A stretch of 6,521 bases of DNA from Campylobacterales bacterium. Lineage in GTDB: Bacteria > Campylobacterota > Campylobacteria > Campylobacterales > QNZT01. A program made the translations under genes and the position numbers. Below the pieces are notes generated by a model that saw nothing but the letters and a program-made list of their open reading frames with translations, made no database searches and had not been told where the DNA came from. Each line of letters opens with the position of its first letter. Positions within the stretch are counted from its first letter, which is position 1. Positions 1 to 6,114 of the stretch are shown piece after piece. Location: assembly GCA_015663225.1 (NCBI GenBank), contig DQSO01000048.1:1-6521 (forward strand). The letters run 5' to 3'.

Positions 1-85
1 AAAAAGCCCGACTTATTGAAGTATATTGTATAACAAATTTCTATGGATTTTTTTAAAGTTTTTTATTAGTTTACCGATATAAGTA

Positions 86-149
86 CAAGTCCGAAATATC
101 CTAACCACTCCTCCTCCTCGGTGGATATTTTGGGCTTGAGCATTTTAAA
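86..149 (-). pseudogene. Possible C-terminal remnant of an Amt ammonium transporter
   Basis: Read on the minus strand, one frame gives DFKMLKPKISTEEEEW. A frame shifted by one continues with SG, a stop (TAG at 101-103), then DIS. Amt transporters commonly end in a cytoplasmic tail resembling 'RVSEEEE-x-GLDISEHGE', so the EEEE run followed at the right distance by G-x-DIS fits a decayed tail with one frameshift and one nonsense change. The piece lies directly after the N-terminal Amt remnant and on the same strand, which strengthens the reading. The match is short and low in complexity, so it is much less certain than the N-terminal piece. A 25-codon ORF (66-143) covers the same bases but is unlikely to be a gene. 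Confidence 0.4.
87..137. repeat. Long inverted repeat (stem-loop)
   Basis: The arms AAGTCCGAAATATCC (87-101) and GGATATTTTGGGCTT (123-137) pair over 15 positions, 13 as Watson-Crick pairs and two as G-T/G-U wobbles. The 21-nt interior can add an ACC/GGT pairing (104-106 with 120-122), leaving a TCC-repeat loop (about 107-119). No run of T follows either arm closely, so it does not look like a standard terminator. It overlaps the putative amt tail remnant. It could be a chance fold, a deletion scar or a small dispersed intergenic repeat. Confidence 0.5.
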
Positions 150-151
150 AT

Positions 152-314
152 CTAAAATGCCTCCCATTTACTCATACTATCACTTCCAAAATCTCCAAAA
201 GCTAGTGCATAACCAATAGGTAAAAAAGTCATTGATGCGATAGTATATATCATTTTTAGTTCTTACAAGTCCAGCTTCAAGCATTGCAAAGCCAGGTCTA
301 TAAAAAGTGATAAT
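152..314 (-). pseudogene. amt: Degraded N-terminal fragment of an Amt/Rh-family ammonium transporter
   Basis: On the minus strand, codons from about 314 to 252 read ITFYRPGFAMLEAGLVRTKN. This closely resembles the 'PGFAMLEAGLVRxKN' segment near the first membrane helices of Amt ammonium channels. After a +1 frame change, codons from about 217 down read IGYALAFGDFGSD, the next conserved Amt segment ('GYALxFG'), before a stop at 152-154. Intact Amt proteins have roughly 20 residues between these motifs. Here only about 11 codons' worth remain, so a small deletion plus frameshift is likely. Amt proteins are usually about 400 residues with 11 helices, and nothing of the central channel remains. 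The fragment begins only a few bases after the kdsB stop codon, with no start codon or ribosome binding site of its own. It is very probably non-functional. Confidence 0.75.
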
Positions 315-317
315 TGC

Positions 318-1022
318 CTATTTTTTAAGCATCGCTCTTTTTAAATCCTCTTTTGTATCTATCCCAAAGCTTTCACTCAAAACTTGAACCATTGCAATTT
401 TTTTACCATGATAGATGGCTCGAAGTTGTTCTAGTTTTTCTATATCTTCTAGTGGGGCAAGTGGCAAAGCACAAAACTCTCTAAGAGATTTTACGCTAAA
501 CCCATACAAACCTAAATGTCCATAGTAGTTTTCACAATCTCCCCTACTATATGGTATACGACTTCTTGAAAAATATATAGCAAAATCATCACAATCTAGT
601 ATCACTTTTACTAAGTTTGGATCATCTACTCTTGAATCTTCTATGATATTGTAACAACTAACCATCATAGCACTCTGCCCTATTTCAACAACTCTATCAT
701 GTAGCTTTTGCACCACCTCTTTTTCGATAAAAGGTTCATCTGCTTGAACATTTATAACTATCTCATCATCATCAAGATTAAGGGAAGTTACTGCTTCATT
801 TATCCTATCAGTTCCACTTTTATGCTCACTTGAAGTCATAACAGCTTCAAATCCATAACTTTTAGCCACTTCTAAAACCTCTTGTGAGTCAGTTGCTATC
901 AAAACTTTATCAATATCTTTGACCCTATTTGCTGTGGCTATTACCATCGGCACACCATTTATATCTGCTAAAACTTTTCTTGGAAATCTTGAAGACTCTA
1001 TTCTCGCTGGAATTACTATCAT
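318..1022 (-). CDS. kdsB: 3-deoxy-manno-octulosonate cytidylyltransferase (CMP-KDO synthetase)
   Basis: This cytosolic enzyme couples CTP and KDO to give CMP-KDO and pyrophosphate, activating KDO for transfer to lipid A in LPS inner-core synthesis. The 234 residues are close to the usual ~245-250. Visible family signatures are the N-terminal nucleotide-binding segment PARIESSRFPRK (residues 5-16), HKSGTDRI (67-74), the metal-binding NVQADEP (91-97, with D95), a YFSRSRIPY stretch, the GHLGLYGF stretch, the LEQLRA segment and the late GIDTKEDL. The SGTDR, YFSR..IPY and LEQLR motifs separate it from the related sialic-acid and MEP cytidylyltransferases. The ATG at 1020-1022 has an AAAAGG Shine-Dalgarno about 8 nt upstream. 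It is divergent from the methyltransferase gene and is followed within a few bases by an amt remnant. No residue looks missing. Confidence 0.95.
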   Translation of the reverse strand: MIVIPARIESSRFPRKVLADINGVPMVIATANRVKDIDKVLIATDSQEVLEVAKSYGFEAVMTSSEHKSGTDRINEAVTSLNLDDDEIVINVQADEPFIEKEVVQKLHDRVVEIGQSAMMVSCYNIIEDSRVDDPNLVKVILDCDDFAIYFSRSRIPYSRGDCENYYGHLGLYGFSVKSLREFCALPLAPLEDIEKLEQLRAIYHGKKIAMVQVLSESFGIDTKEDLKRAMLKK

Positions 1023-1072
1023 ATTATTAGCCTTTTTTTTGTATTATCCAAATATTACAAAAAAAGGACTAA
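1023..1072. promoter_or_regulatory. Divergent promoter / ribosome-binding region, nearly palindromic
   Basis: These 50 bp must drive kdsB leftward and the six-gene operon rightward. Rightward, a T-tract (1033-1040) precedes a TATTAT -10-like box (1042-1047), and AAGGA (1064-1068) sits 4 nt before the ATG at 1073. Leftward, a T-tract (reverse of 1059-1065) precedes GATAAT (reverse of 1044-1049), and AAAAGG lies about 8 nt before the kdsB ATG. T-tracts upstream of a -10 box without a clear -35 are typical of epsilonproteobacterial sigma-70 promoters. The two halves mirror each other (1027-1047 against 1052-1072). Transcription start sites are inferred, not shown. Confidence 0.55.
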
Positions 1073-1768
1073 ATGTTGCTACTATATCAAGAGGATGATG
1101 GGTTTTTATTTAACAGTGACAGCCATTATCTGTATGATTTTATATCTAAGCTAAACCCCAAAGGTAACCTTTTAGATGTTGGTTGTGGATGTGGGATAGT
1201 TGGACTTTTAGTTGCAAGAGATTTTAAAATCAATCTTTACTCCATAGATATTCAGCCAAATAATATAGTCTTAACTTCAAATAATGCACGAGTTAACTCA
1301 TTATCATGTGAGAGTATAAAGGGAGATTTTTTAGATAAGGAGTTTGAAAAGAAGTTTGATTTTATCATTTCAAATCCTCCATATTATAGTGACACCGTTG
1401 TAAAGAGTGAAAATAAAAAGCTTCATACAAGTAGATATGCCCAGCATCTAAAGCTTGAGGATTTTATAAGAAAGTCTAAAAAACTACTTACAAATAGAGG
1501 TAACTTAGTCTTTTGCTATGATGCTAAAGAGATAGACAATATCTTTTCAATCTGTAAAGAGAATAAGCTTCAAATAGAAAATATTAGATTTGTATATGGT
1601 ACGAAAGATAAAAATAGCTCACTTGTTTTTATCCATGCAAGGGGAAGTTCAAAATCAAACATAACTATCATGCCACCACTTATCGCTACAAATAGAGGTG
1701 AGTTTTCACAAGAAGTAAAAAATATTTACCTAAAAACAAGGACACATAGTATAAAATGCAAACTGTAA
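1073..1768 (+). CDS. TrmN6-like tRNA (adenine-N6) methyltransferase
   Basis: This is a class I SAM-dependent methyltransferase of the MTS/TrmN6 (YfiC) type, 231 residues (family about 230-250). SAM-binding motif I is LLDVGCGCGIVG (residues 33-44), the acidic end of strand 2 is SIDIQ (57-61), and the catalytic motif IV is SNPPYY (100-105), typical of enzymes that methylate exocyclic amino groups of adenine. The N-terminal segment GFLFNSDSHYLYDFI resembles the TrmN6 start. E. coli TrmN6 makes m6A37 in tRNA1(Val). The exact target here is inferred, and a HemK/PrmC-like or other N6 target is not excluded. The ATG at 1073 has AAGGA 4 nt upstream. It is the first gene of the overlapping operon, and its last 13 nt overlap the next gene. 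The cysteine in motif I (GCGCG) is common in this family. Confidence 0.8.
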   Translation: MLLLYQEDDGFLFNSDSHYLYDFISKLNPKGNLLDVGCGCGIVGLLVARDFKINLYSIDIQPNNIVLTSNNARVNSLSCESIKGDFLDKEFEKKFDFIISNPPYYSDTVVKSENKKLHTSRYAQHLKLEDFIRKSKKLLTNRGNLVFCYDAKEIDNIFSICKENKLQIENIRFVYGTKDKNSSLVFIHARGSSKSNITIMPPLIATNRGEFSQEVKNIYLKTRTHSIKCKL

Positions 1769-2124
1769 AAGGCTTTAAGTTTAGTTTTGATTCAACTGCT
1801 TGTTTTAAGTGTGAAGGGCAATGTTGTACTGGCGAGAGTGGTTATATATGGATAAATATAGATGAGATGAAAAAAGTTGCTTTATCGCTAGAGTTAGGAT
1901 TTGATGAGTTTACATCGACTTATATAAAAAAAGTGGGTTATAAATACTCTTTAGTTGAGAAGCAAAATGATGATAGTTTTGAGTGTATATTTTTTGATAG
2001 AGAGTTAAAACGGTGTGGGATTTATGATGTTAGACCTATGCAGTGTAGAACATTTCCCTTTTGGGATAGTTTTAAACAAAATATTGATGAGGTGGTAAAA
2101 GAGTGCCCTGGTATCGTTATATAG
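1756..2124 (+). CDS. YkgJ-family cysteine-cluster protein (putative Zn/Fe-binding)
   Basis: This small soluble protein (122 residues) belongs to the CxxCxxxCC family (YkgJ; putative zinc- or iron-chelating domain). The defining cluster CFKCEGQCC spans residues 16-24. It is followed by GYIWINIDE (29-37), C77, C87 in RCGIYDVRPMQCRTFP (86-101) with C97, and a final ECPG with C117, giving eight cysteines in all. The 'CxIYxxRPxxCRxFP' block and the closing 'CPG' are hallmarks of the family. The family is widespread but its biochemical role is not established; metal or Fe-S binding is inferred from the cysteines. The ATG at 1756 lies inside the end of the methyltransferase gene, so translation is probably coupled. 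The 3' end overlaps the TPR gene by 22 nt. No signal peptide is visible, so it is expected in the cytoplasm. Confidence 0.85.
   Translation: MQTVKGFKFSFDSTACFKCEGQCCTGESGYIWINIDEMKKVALSLELGFDEFTSTYIKKVGYKYSLVEKQNDDSFECIFFDRELKRCGIYDVRPMQCRTFPFWDSFKQNIDEVVKECPGIVI
2089..2095 (+). promoter_or_regulatory. Shine-Dalgarno supporting the GTG start at 2103
   Basis: GAGGTGG lies 7 nt before the GTG at 2103, inside the end of the YkgJ-like gene. It supports this GTG as the true start, and that start gives a protein beginning with a hydrophobic export signal. The next in-frame ATG would remove the signal. Confidence 0.5.
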
Positions 2125-3146
2125 TTATTTTAATACTTGTTTTTACTACAAGCTGTTATGGGCAAAAAAATATCAACAGAGATTTTATCTACATGATAGC
2201 AGTTGATTGTGAACTACATAAAAAGTATAGATGTAGTGCTTTAAACTATTCAAAACTTTATGATATAGATAAAAATGAGATATTTTTAAAGAGGTCTATT
2301 AGCTATGCACTTATGGTTAAAGAGTATAAACTTATAGAAAAATATATCGATATTATCAAACAAAAAGCGAAGAGTAGTGTTGCATTTGCAAGGTTTTTGA
2401 TACCTTATTATGTAGAAAATAAAAACTATAAAAAAGCTAGAGAGATTGCTGAGTTAAATCTATTAAAAGAGAACACCTTACAAAATCAAAAGATTGCTTT
2501 AGCGATACAAAGTGATCTAACAAGTCTTAGCTCATTGAAGATTTTAAAACAACTCTACCTCTCCACTAAGGATAAAATATATGCTCAATTGATTATAAAT
2601 ATTTATATCAAAAACAAAGATGAGAAAAATCTAATAGAGTTTTTGGAAAAGTACCATATCTATGATGAACTGCTTATGGATTTATATGGAAACTTTAAAA
2701 TGTATAAAAAAGCAGAAAACTTAGCGATAAAACTATATCAAAAAGATAAAAATCCTATCTTTTTGATAAAAGCTGCTGTATATTTATATGAACCTAATGA
2801 GAGTGCTTTTAGTAGCAATAAGAAGTTAAAAGAGTTAGAAAAAGTATTTGATAGGTTTGAGAAATCTGTTTACAAGATTATGAGTCCTGTATATTATAAC
2901 TACTATGGTTATATACTAATACAACACAACAAAGATATAAAAAAGGGACTAAAACTTGTAAATATGGCTCTAAAAATTGACCCTAAAAATGCATACTATA
3001 TCGACTCTTTAGCTTGGGGATACTATAAAAGTGCTGAGTGTAAAAAAGCTTTTGATGTGCTCTCACCTTTAAAAGATGAGAGACAAGAAGATATACAACA
3101 ACACTTAAAAATGATAAAAAAATGTTTGGAGAATAAAGAGAGATGA
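2103..3146 (+). CDS. TPR-repeat protein, probable lipoprotein
   Basis: This 347-residue protein has tetratricopeptide-like helical repeats. The N-terminus has an Arg at position 5, a hydrophobic stretch (residues 6-14), and TTSC with C18, which reads as a lipoprotein signal with a weak lipobox (Thr rather than Leu at -3). Otherwise it is an ordinary signal peptide. The body is Lys/Tyr-rich with repeated 'YKKAxxxA' helices. The clearest TPR pair is at residues 265-320 ([10 protein letters not shown], then [20 protein letters not shown], then ECKKAFDVL). Such proteins usually act as envelope scaffolds; no specific partner can be named. The GTG start is favoured by its Shine-Dalgarno and by the signal it includes. 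The gene overlaps ykgJ by 22 nt and trpC by 4 nt (ATGA). Membrane attachment is inferred. Confidence 0.75.
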   Translation: MPWYRYIVILILVFTTSCYGQKNINRDFIYMIAVDCELHKKYRCSALNYSKLYDIDKNEIFLKRSISYALMVKEYKLIEKYIDIIKQKAKSSVAFARFLIPYYVENKNYKKAREIAELNLLKENTLQNQKIALAIQSDLTSLSSLKILKQLYLSTKDKIYAQLIINIYIKNKDEKNLIEFLEKYHIYDELLMDLYGNFKMYKKAENLAIKLYQKDKNPIFLIKAAVYLYEPNESAFSSNKKLKELEKVFDRFEKSVYKIMSPVYYNYYGYILIQHNKDIKKGLKLVNMALKIDPKNAYYIDSLAWGYYKSAECKKAFDVLSPLKDERQEDIQQHLKMIKKCLENKER

Positions 3147-3928
3147 TACTTGATGATATTATAAAAAAGACAAAAGAGGATTTAGAGGAGCGAAAAAAGG
3201 TAATGCCCTTTGACTGGTTGGGGCGAAGCTTGGCTTATAACCCTTATGTTCCACGAGATGTATTGCCAGTTTTAAGAGCAACAAAAGAGGATCCTTATAA
3301 GATTATTGCAGAAGTTAAAAAGGCTAGTCCTAGCAAGGGTGTAATACGAGAGGATTTTGATCCTTTGCAAATAGCACAAGAGTATTCAACTGCTGGAGTT
3401 GATGCAATCTCTGTTTTAACTGAACCTCACTTTTTTCAAGGTGATTTGGAATATATTACAGGTATTAGACGATATTGTAAAACTCCACTTTTGCGAAAAG
3501 ATTTTATAGTTGATAAGTATCAAATATTGGAATCTCTAGTTTACGGAGCTGATTTTATACTACTTATCGCTATGGCATTAACTCAAAAAGAGTTAAAAGA
3601 GCTTTTAAACTACACTTGGCACTTAGGAATGAATGCTTTAGTCGAGATACATGATAAGAGTGAACTTAAAAAAGCTATCTATGCTGGTGCTGATATTATA
3701 GGGATAAATCATAGAAATCTTGAAACATTTGAGATGGATATGGAGCTTTCTACTAAACTTATGCCTTTAATACCAAATAGTAAAATCATAGTAGCAGAGA
3801 GCGGTATCAATAATAAAGAGATTATTGAGCATCTAAGTAGCGAGGGTGTTGATGCATTTTTGATAGGTGAGCATTTTATGAGACAAGATGATATTATAAC
3901 TTCGGTTGGTGAAGTTAAAAAAGTATGA
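3143..3928 (+). CDS. trpC: Indole-3-glycerol-phosphate synthase
   Basis: TrpC closes and decarboxylates CdRP (carboxyphenylamino-deoxyribulose phosphate) to indole-3-glycerol phosphate, the fourth step from chorismate to tryptophan, in the cytosol. The 261-residue single-domain TIM barrel has the normal length. The catalytic and substrate residues known from the Sulfolobus enzyme are all present at a constant +9 offset: E57, K59 and S62 in [12 protein letters not shown]119 in LRKDF; E168 in LVEIHD; N189 in GINHRNL; and E219 and S220 in AESGI. The late GEHFM segment forms part of the phosphate end of the barrel. There is no fused TrpF domain. The start ATG overlaps the TPR stop (ATGA), and the stop overlaps the next start in the same way, so translation is coupled. 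No other trp gene and no trp leader is visible, so regulation through tryptophan is not evident here. Confidence 0.96.
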   Translation: MILDDIIKKTKEDLEERKKVMPFDWLGRSLAYNPYVPRDVLPVLRATKEDPYKIIAEVKKASPSKGVIREDFDPLQIAQEYSTAGVDAISVLTEPHFFQGDLEYITGIRRYCKTPLLRKDFIVDKYQILESLVYGADFILLIAMALTQKELKELLNYTWHLGMNALVEIHDKSELKKAIYAGADIIGINHRNLETFEMDMELSTKLMPLIPNSKIIVAESGINNKEIIEHLSSEGVDAFLIGEHFMRQDDIITSVGEVKKV

Positions 3929-4413
3929 TTTTTATAGATAACTTTATAGATAGGATTGGTAAGTTTACCTCGTATTTGGTGCTTATTTTGGCTATATTAG
4001 TTGTCTATGATTCACTAAATCGTTATCTATTTTCAGGTGGCAATGTAGCTTTGCAAGAGTTAGAGTGGCATCTTTTTGATATGATTTTTCTTTTAGGGCT
4101 TAGCTATGCACTTAATAGTGATGATCATGTAAGAGTTGATATATTTTACTCCAGATATACCAATAAGACAAAAGCTATTGTCAACCTTATCTCACTTATC
4201 TTTTTAATACTTCCTTTTGTAGCTATCATCCTCTATACAAGTAGTAACTTTATCTATCTTAGCTTTTTGCAAGGGGAGATTTCTAGTGATCCTGGTGGGC
4301 TGTGTTGTAGATATGTTATCAAGGGTTTTATATTTATAGGATTTGCACTTTTAGGAGTTCAATCAATCTCAAATATTGTTAAAAACTTTCACATGATAAG
4401 GGGTGATAAGTGA
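3925..4413 (+). CDS. dctQ: TRAP transporter small membrane subunit (DctQ type)
   Basis: This inner-membrane protein of 162 residues has four predicted helices (about 15-33, 49-64, 84-105 and 131-149), the layout of TRAP small permeases. Family signatures are LNRYLF (31-36), QELEWHLF (44-51), the loop [12 protein letters not shown] (66-77) and [19 protein letters not shown] (122-140). The EWHLF and DPGGL..R..IK pattern is like the subgroup annotated for mannitol/chloroaromatic (FcbT2-like) substrates, though the real substrate cannot be told. TRAP systems import organic acids and related solutes using ion gradients plus a periplasmic binding protein. The start is within the trpC stop (ATGA), and the end overlaps dctM. 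The Cys-Cys at 127-128, where Pro plus an aromatic or small residue is more usual, is a minor oddity. Confidence 0.9.
   Translation: MIFIDNFIDRIGKFTSYLVLILAILVVYDSLNRYLFSGGNVALQELEWHLFDMIFLLGLSYALNSDDHVRVDIFYSRYTNKTKAIVNLISLIFLILPFVAIILYTSSNFIYLSFLQGEISSDPGGLCCRYVIKGFIFIGFALLGVQSISNIVKNFHMIRGDK
4398..4403 (+). promoter_or_regulatory. Shine-Dalgarno supporting the GTG start of dctM
   Basis: AAGGGG lies 6 nt before the GTG at 4410. This favours the GTG, which forms a GTGA overlap with the dctQ stop, over the ATG five codons downstream at 4425. Confidence 0.55.
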
Positions 4414-5690
4414 TAGGTTTATATATGTTTATCACATCTTTAATCCTTTTAATGGTTGGGTTTCCTGTTGCATTTGCTTTTGGAACTGCATCTGTTATAG
4501 TTGCTTTTTTTACTCCTGATGTTGGGTTGGAGATTTTTAATCTTCTTCCATTTAGAATCTATGGGATTATGCAAAACTTTACACTTATCGCTGTTCCACT
4601 GTTTATATTTATGGGGCTTATTTTAGAAAAAAGCAAGATTGCAGAAGATTTGATACTAAGTCTTGGAAAGCTTTTTGGCGGAGTTAGAGGTGGTTTAGCT
4701 ATTAGTACGATACTTGTTGGAAGCATCTTGGCTGCTAGTACGGGGATAGTTGGTGCTAGTGTTGTCATGATGAGTATTATCGCTCTTCCTATTATGATAA
4801 ATCATGGGTATGATAAAAAAATCGCAAGTGGAGTTATAGTTTCAAGTGGAACTTTGGGGCAGATAGTACCCCCTTCTATCGTTCTTATAATACTAGGTGA
4901 TGTTATGAGTATAAGTGTTGGTGATCTGTTTCGTGCAGCGGTTGTTCCCTCTTTGATTCTTATTGGACTTTATATTGGATATATTCTTATTATCTCATTT
5001 TTAAAACCTAACTCTATGCCTCCTATTCAAAATGATGGAGAGAAAAAAGCTGTGATTGTTAAAACTGCACTTAAGGCTATATTTCCTCCCCTACTTTTAA
5101 TGGTTATAGTTTTAGGTAGTATATTTGCAGGTATTGCAACTCCTACTGAATCAGCTGCTTATGGAAGTATTGGAGCGATACTTTTAACATTTTATAAAAA
5201 AACTTTCTCAAGAGAGATGCTTGAGTATGCTATGAGTAAGAGTGTGAAACTTACTGCTATGATATTTATGATTCTTATCGGGGCTACTGCATTTTCTCTT
5301 GTTTTTAATGAAGTTGGTGGACCTGACTTGGTTGAGCAGTTTTTTAGTGAAGATATTGGTAATAAGTATGCTTTTATAGCTATTGCGATGCTTGTGATAT
5401 TTGTTCTTGGTTTTTTTGTAGATTTTTTAGAGATATGTTTTATTGTAATACCTATACTACTTCCAATAGTTCATAGTTTTGGTATAGACCCTATATGGTT
5501 TGCTATATTGGTTGCTATGAATCTACAAGCATCTTTTTTGACTCCACCATTTGGATTTGCACTTTTTTATCTTAAAGGGGCTTCAAATGGATTGGTTAGT
5601 ACAGGTGATATTTATAAAGGGGTTGTGCCTTTTATAGTTTTACAACTATTGGCACTTTTGATTTTGGCAGTATTTCCTAATATAGTTTAA
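4410..5690 (+). CDS. dctM: TRAP transporter large membrane subunit (DctM type)
   Basis: This 426-residue polytopic inner-membrane protein has about 12 helices, the standard length for the channel-forming TRAP subunit. Family landmarks are VGFPVAFAFG near the N-terminus, TGIVGASVVMMSIIALPIM followed by GYDKKIASGVIVSSGTLGQI and VPPSI in the first half, and AGIATPTESAAYGSIGA and NLQASFLTPPFGFALFYLKG in the second half. The two similar halves match the inverted elevator-type fold of DctM/SiaM. It should work with the DctQ encoded just upstream (4-nt overlap) and a periplasmic DctP protein, which is not encoded here. The NLQ.SFLTPPFG form is common in the mannitol/chloroaromatic-type subgroup, but the substrate stays unknown. 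It is the last gene of the operon. Confidence 0.95.
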   Translation: MIGLYMFITSLILLMVGFPVAFAFGTASVIVAFFTPDVGLEIFNLLPFRIYGIMQNFTLIAVPLFIFMGLILEKSKIAEDLILSLGKLFGGVRGGLAISTILVGSILAASTGIVGASVVMMSIIALPIMINHGYDKKIASGVIVSSGTLGQIVPPSIVLIILGDVMSISVGDLFRAAVVPSLILIGLYIGYILIISFLKPNSMPPIQNDGEKKAVIVKTALKAIFPPLLLMVIVLGSIFAGIATPTESAAYGSIGAILLTFYKKTFSREMLEYAMSKSVKLTAMIFMILIGATAFSLVFNEVGGPDLVEQFFSEDIGNKYAFIAIAMLVIFVLGFFVDFLEICFIVIPILLPIVHSFGIDPIWFAILVAMNLQASFLTPPFGFALFYLKGASNGLVSTGDIYKGVVPFIVLQLLALLILAVFPNIV

Positions 5691-5720
5691 GCTTTTGCTA
5701 CTAATACTTTTAGCATGATA

Positions 5721-6095
5721 TTAAGCAACTACCATATCTGGAAATACTTTCAAAAGAGTTGTAGTTACTCTACCATGAGTTATTGGCTTTAAAATATATC
5801 CCTTAGCACCACTGCTTATAGCATCCATAACTAAGTTTTCTTCACCATGAGAAGTAACCATTATAATATTTGCTTCTGAATCATTTTCTCTTATCTTGGC
5901 TAATGCTTCAATACCATTCATAAGTGGCATAGTAATATCCATCGTTACTAAGTCTGGTTTATGAGCTTGATACATTGTTATCGCTTCTTGACCTGACTTT
6001 GCAAGTCCTACAACTGAGTGTCCTAACTCTTCAAACATCTTTTTAAGAGTATTTCTTATAATCATTGAATCATCTACTACTAATATTTTTAACAT
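5721..6095 (-). CDS. CheY-like single-domain response regulator
   Basis: This cytoplasmic receiver domain stands alone (124 residues, CheY-sized), with no output domain. The phosphorylation set is complete: acidic pair D8/D9, phospho-acceptor D53 in VTMDITMP, switch T81 in IIMVTSHG, aromatic Y100 and K103 in KGYILKP. It probably carries a phosphoryl signal from CheA to the flagellar motor or to another target. CheY is the best match, but a paralogue with a different partner is possible. AAAGG lies about 7 nt before the ATG (6103-6107). It follows the CheX-like gene by about 19 nt on the same strand, so the two are probably co-transcribed. It converges on dctM with a 30-bp gap, in which I see no convincing terminator. 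Confidence 0.9.
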   Translation of the reverse strand: MLKILVVDDSMIIRNTLKKMFEELGHSVVGLAKSGQEAITMYQAHKPDLVTMDITMPLMNGIEALAKIRENDSEANIIMVTSHGEENLVMDAISSGAKGYILKPITHGRVTTTLLKVFPDMVVA

Positions 6096-6114
6096 CTATT
6101 TTCCTTTTATTTTT

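Noticed and set aside
1..14. GC-rich AAAAAGCCCGACTT at the window edge, like half of a terminator
   Set aside because: No matching arm is present in the window; any partner would lie before position 1.
26..36. Small palindrome TTGTATAACAA
   Set aside because: It is only 4 bp per arm in AT-rich DNA, which is expected by chance, and no target gene is visible.
66..143. 25-codon minus-strand ORF starting MLKPKIS
   Set aside because: It is short, has no convincing RBS, and overlaps the putative amt tail remnant. It is better explained as part of the fossil.
1..317. Possible mobile element or integron site in the gene-poor left end
   Set aside because: No transposase fragment, terminal repeats with target duplication, or attC core sites were seen. 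The Amt similarity explains most of the stretch.
4559..4768. Minus-strand 69-codon ORF inside dctM
   Set aside because: It is a shadow of dctM in another frame with no recognisable protein.
5696..5715. Possible terminator TGCTA...TAGCA between dctM and the CheY-like gene
   Set aside because: It has only a 5-bp AT-containing stem with a 10-nt loop and no clear T-run, so it is too weak to call.
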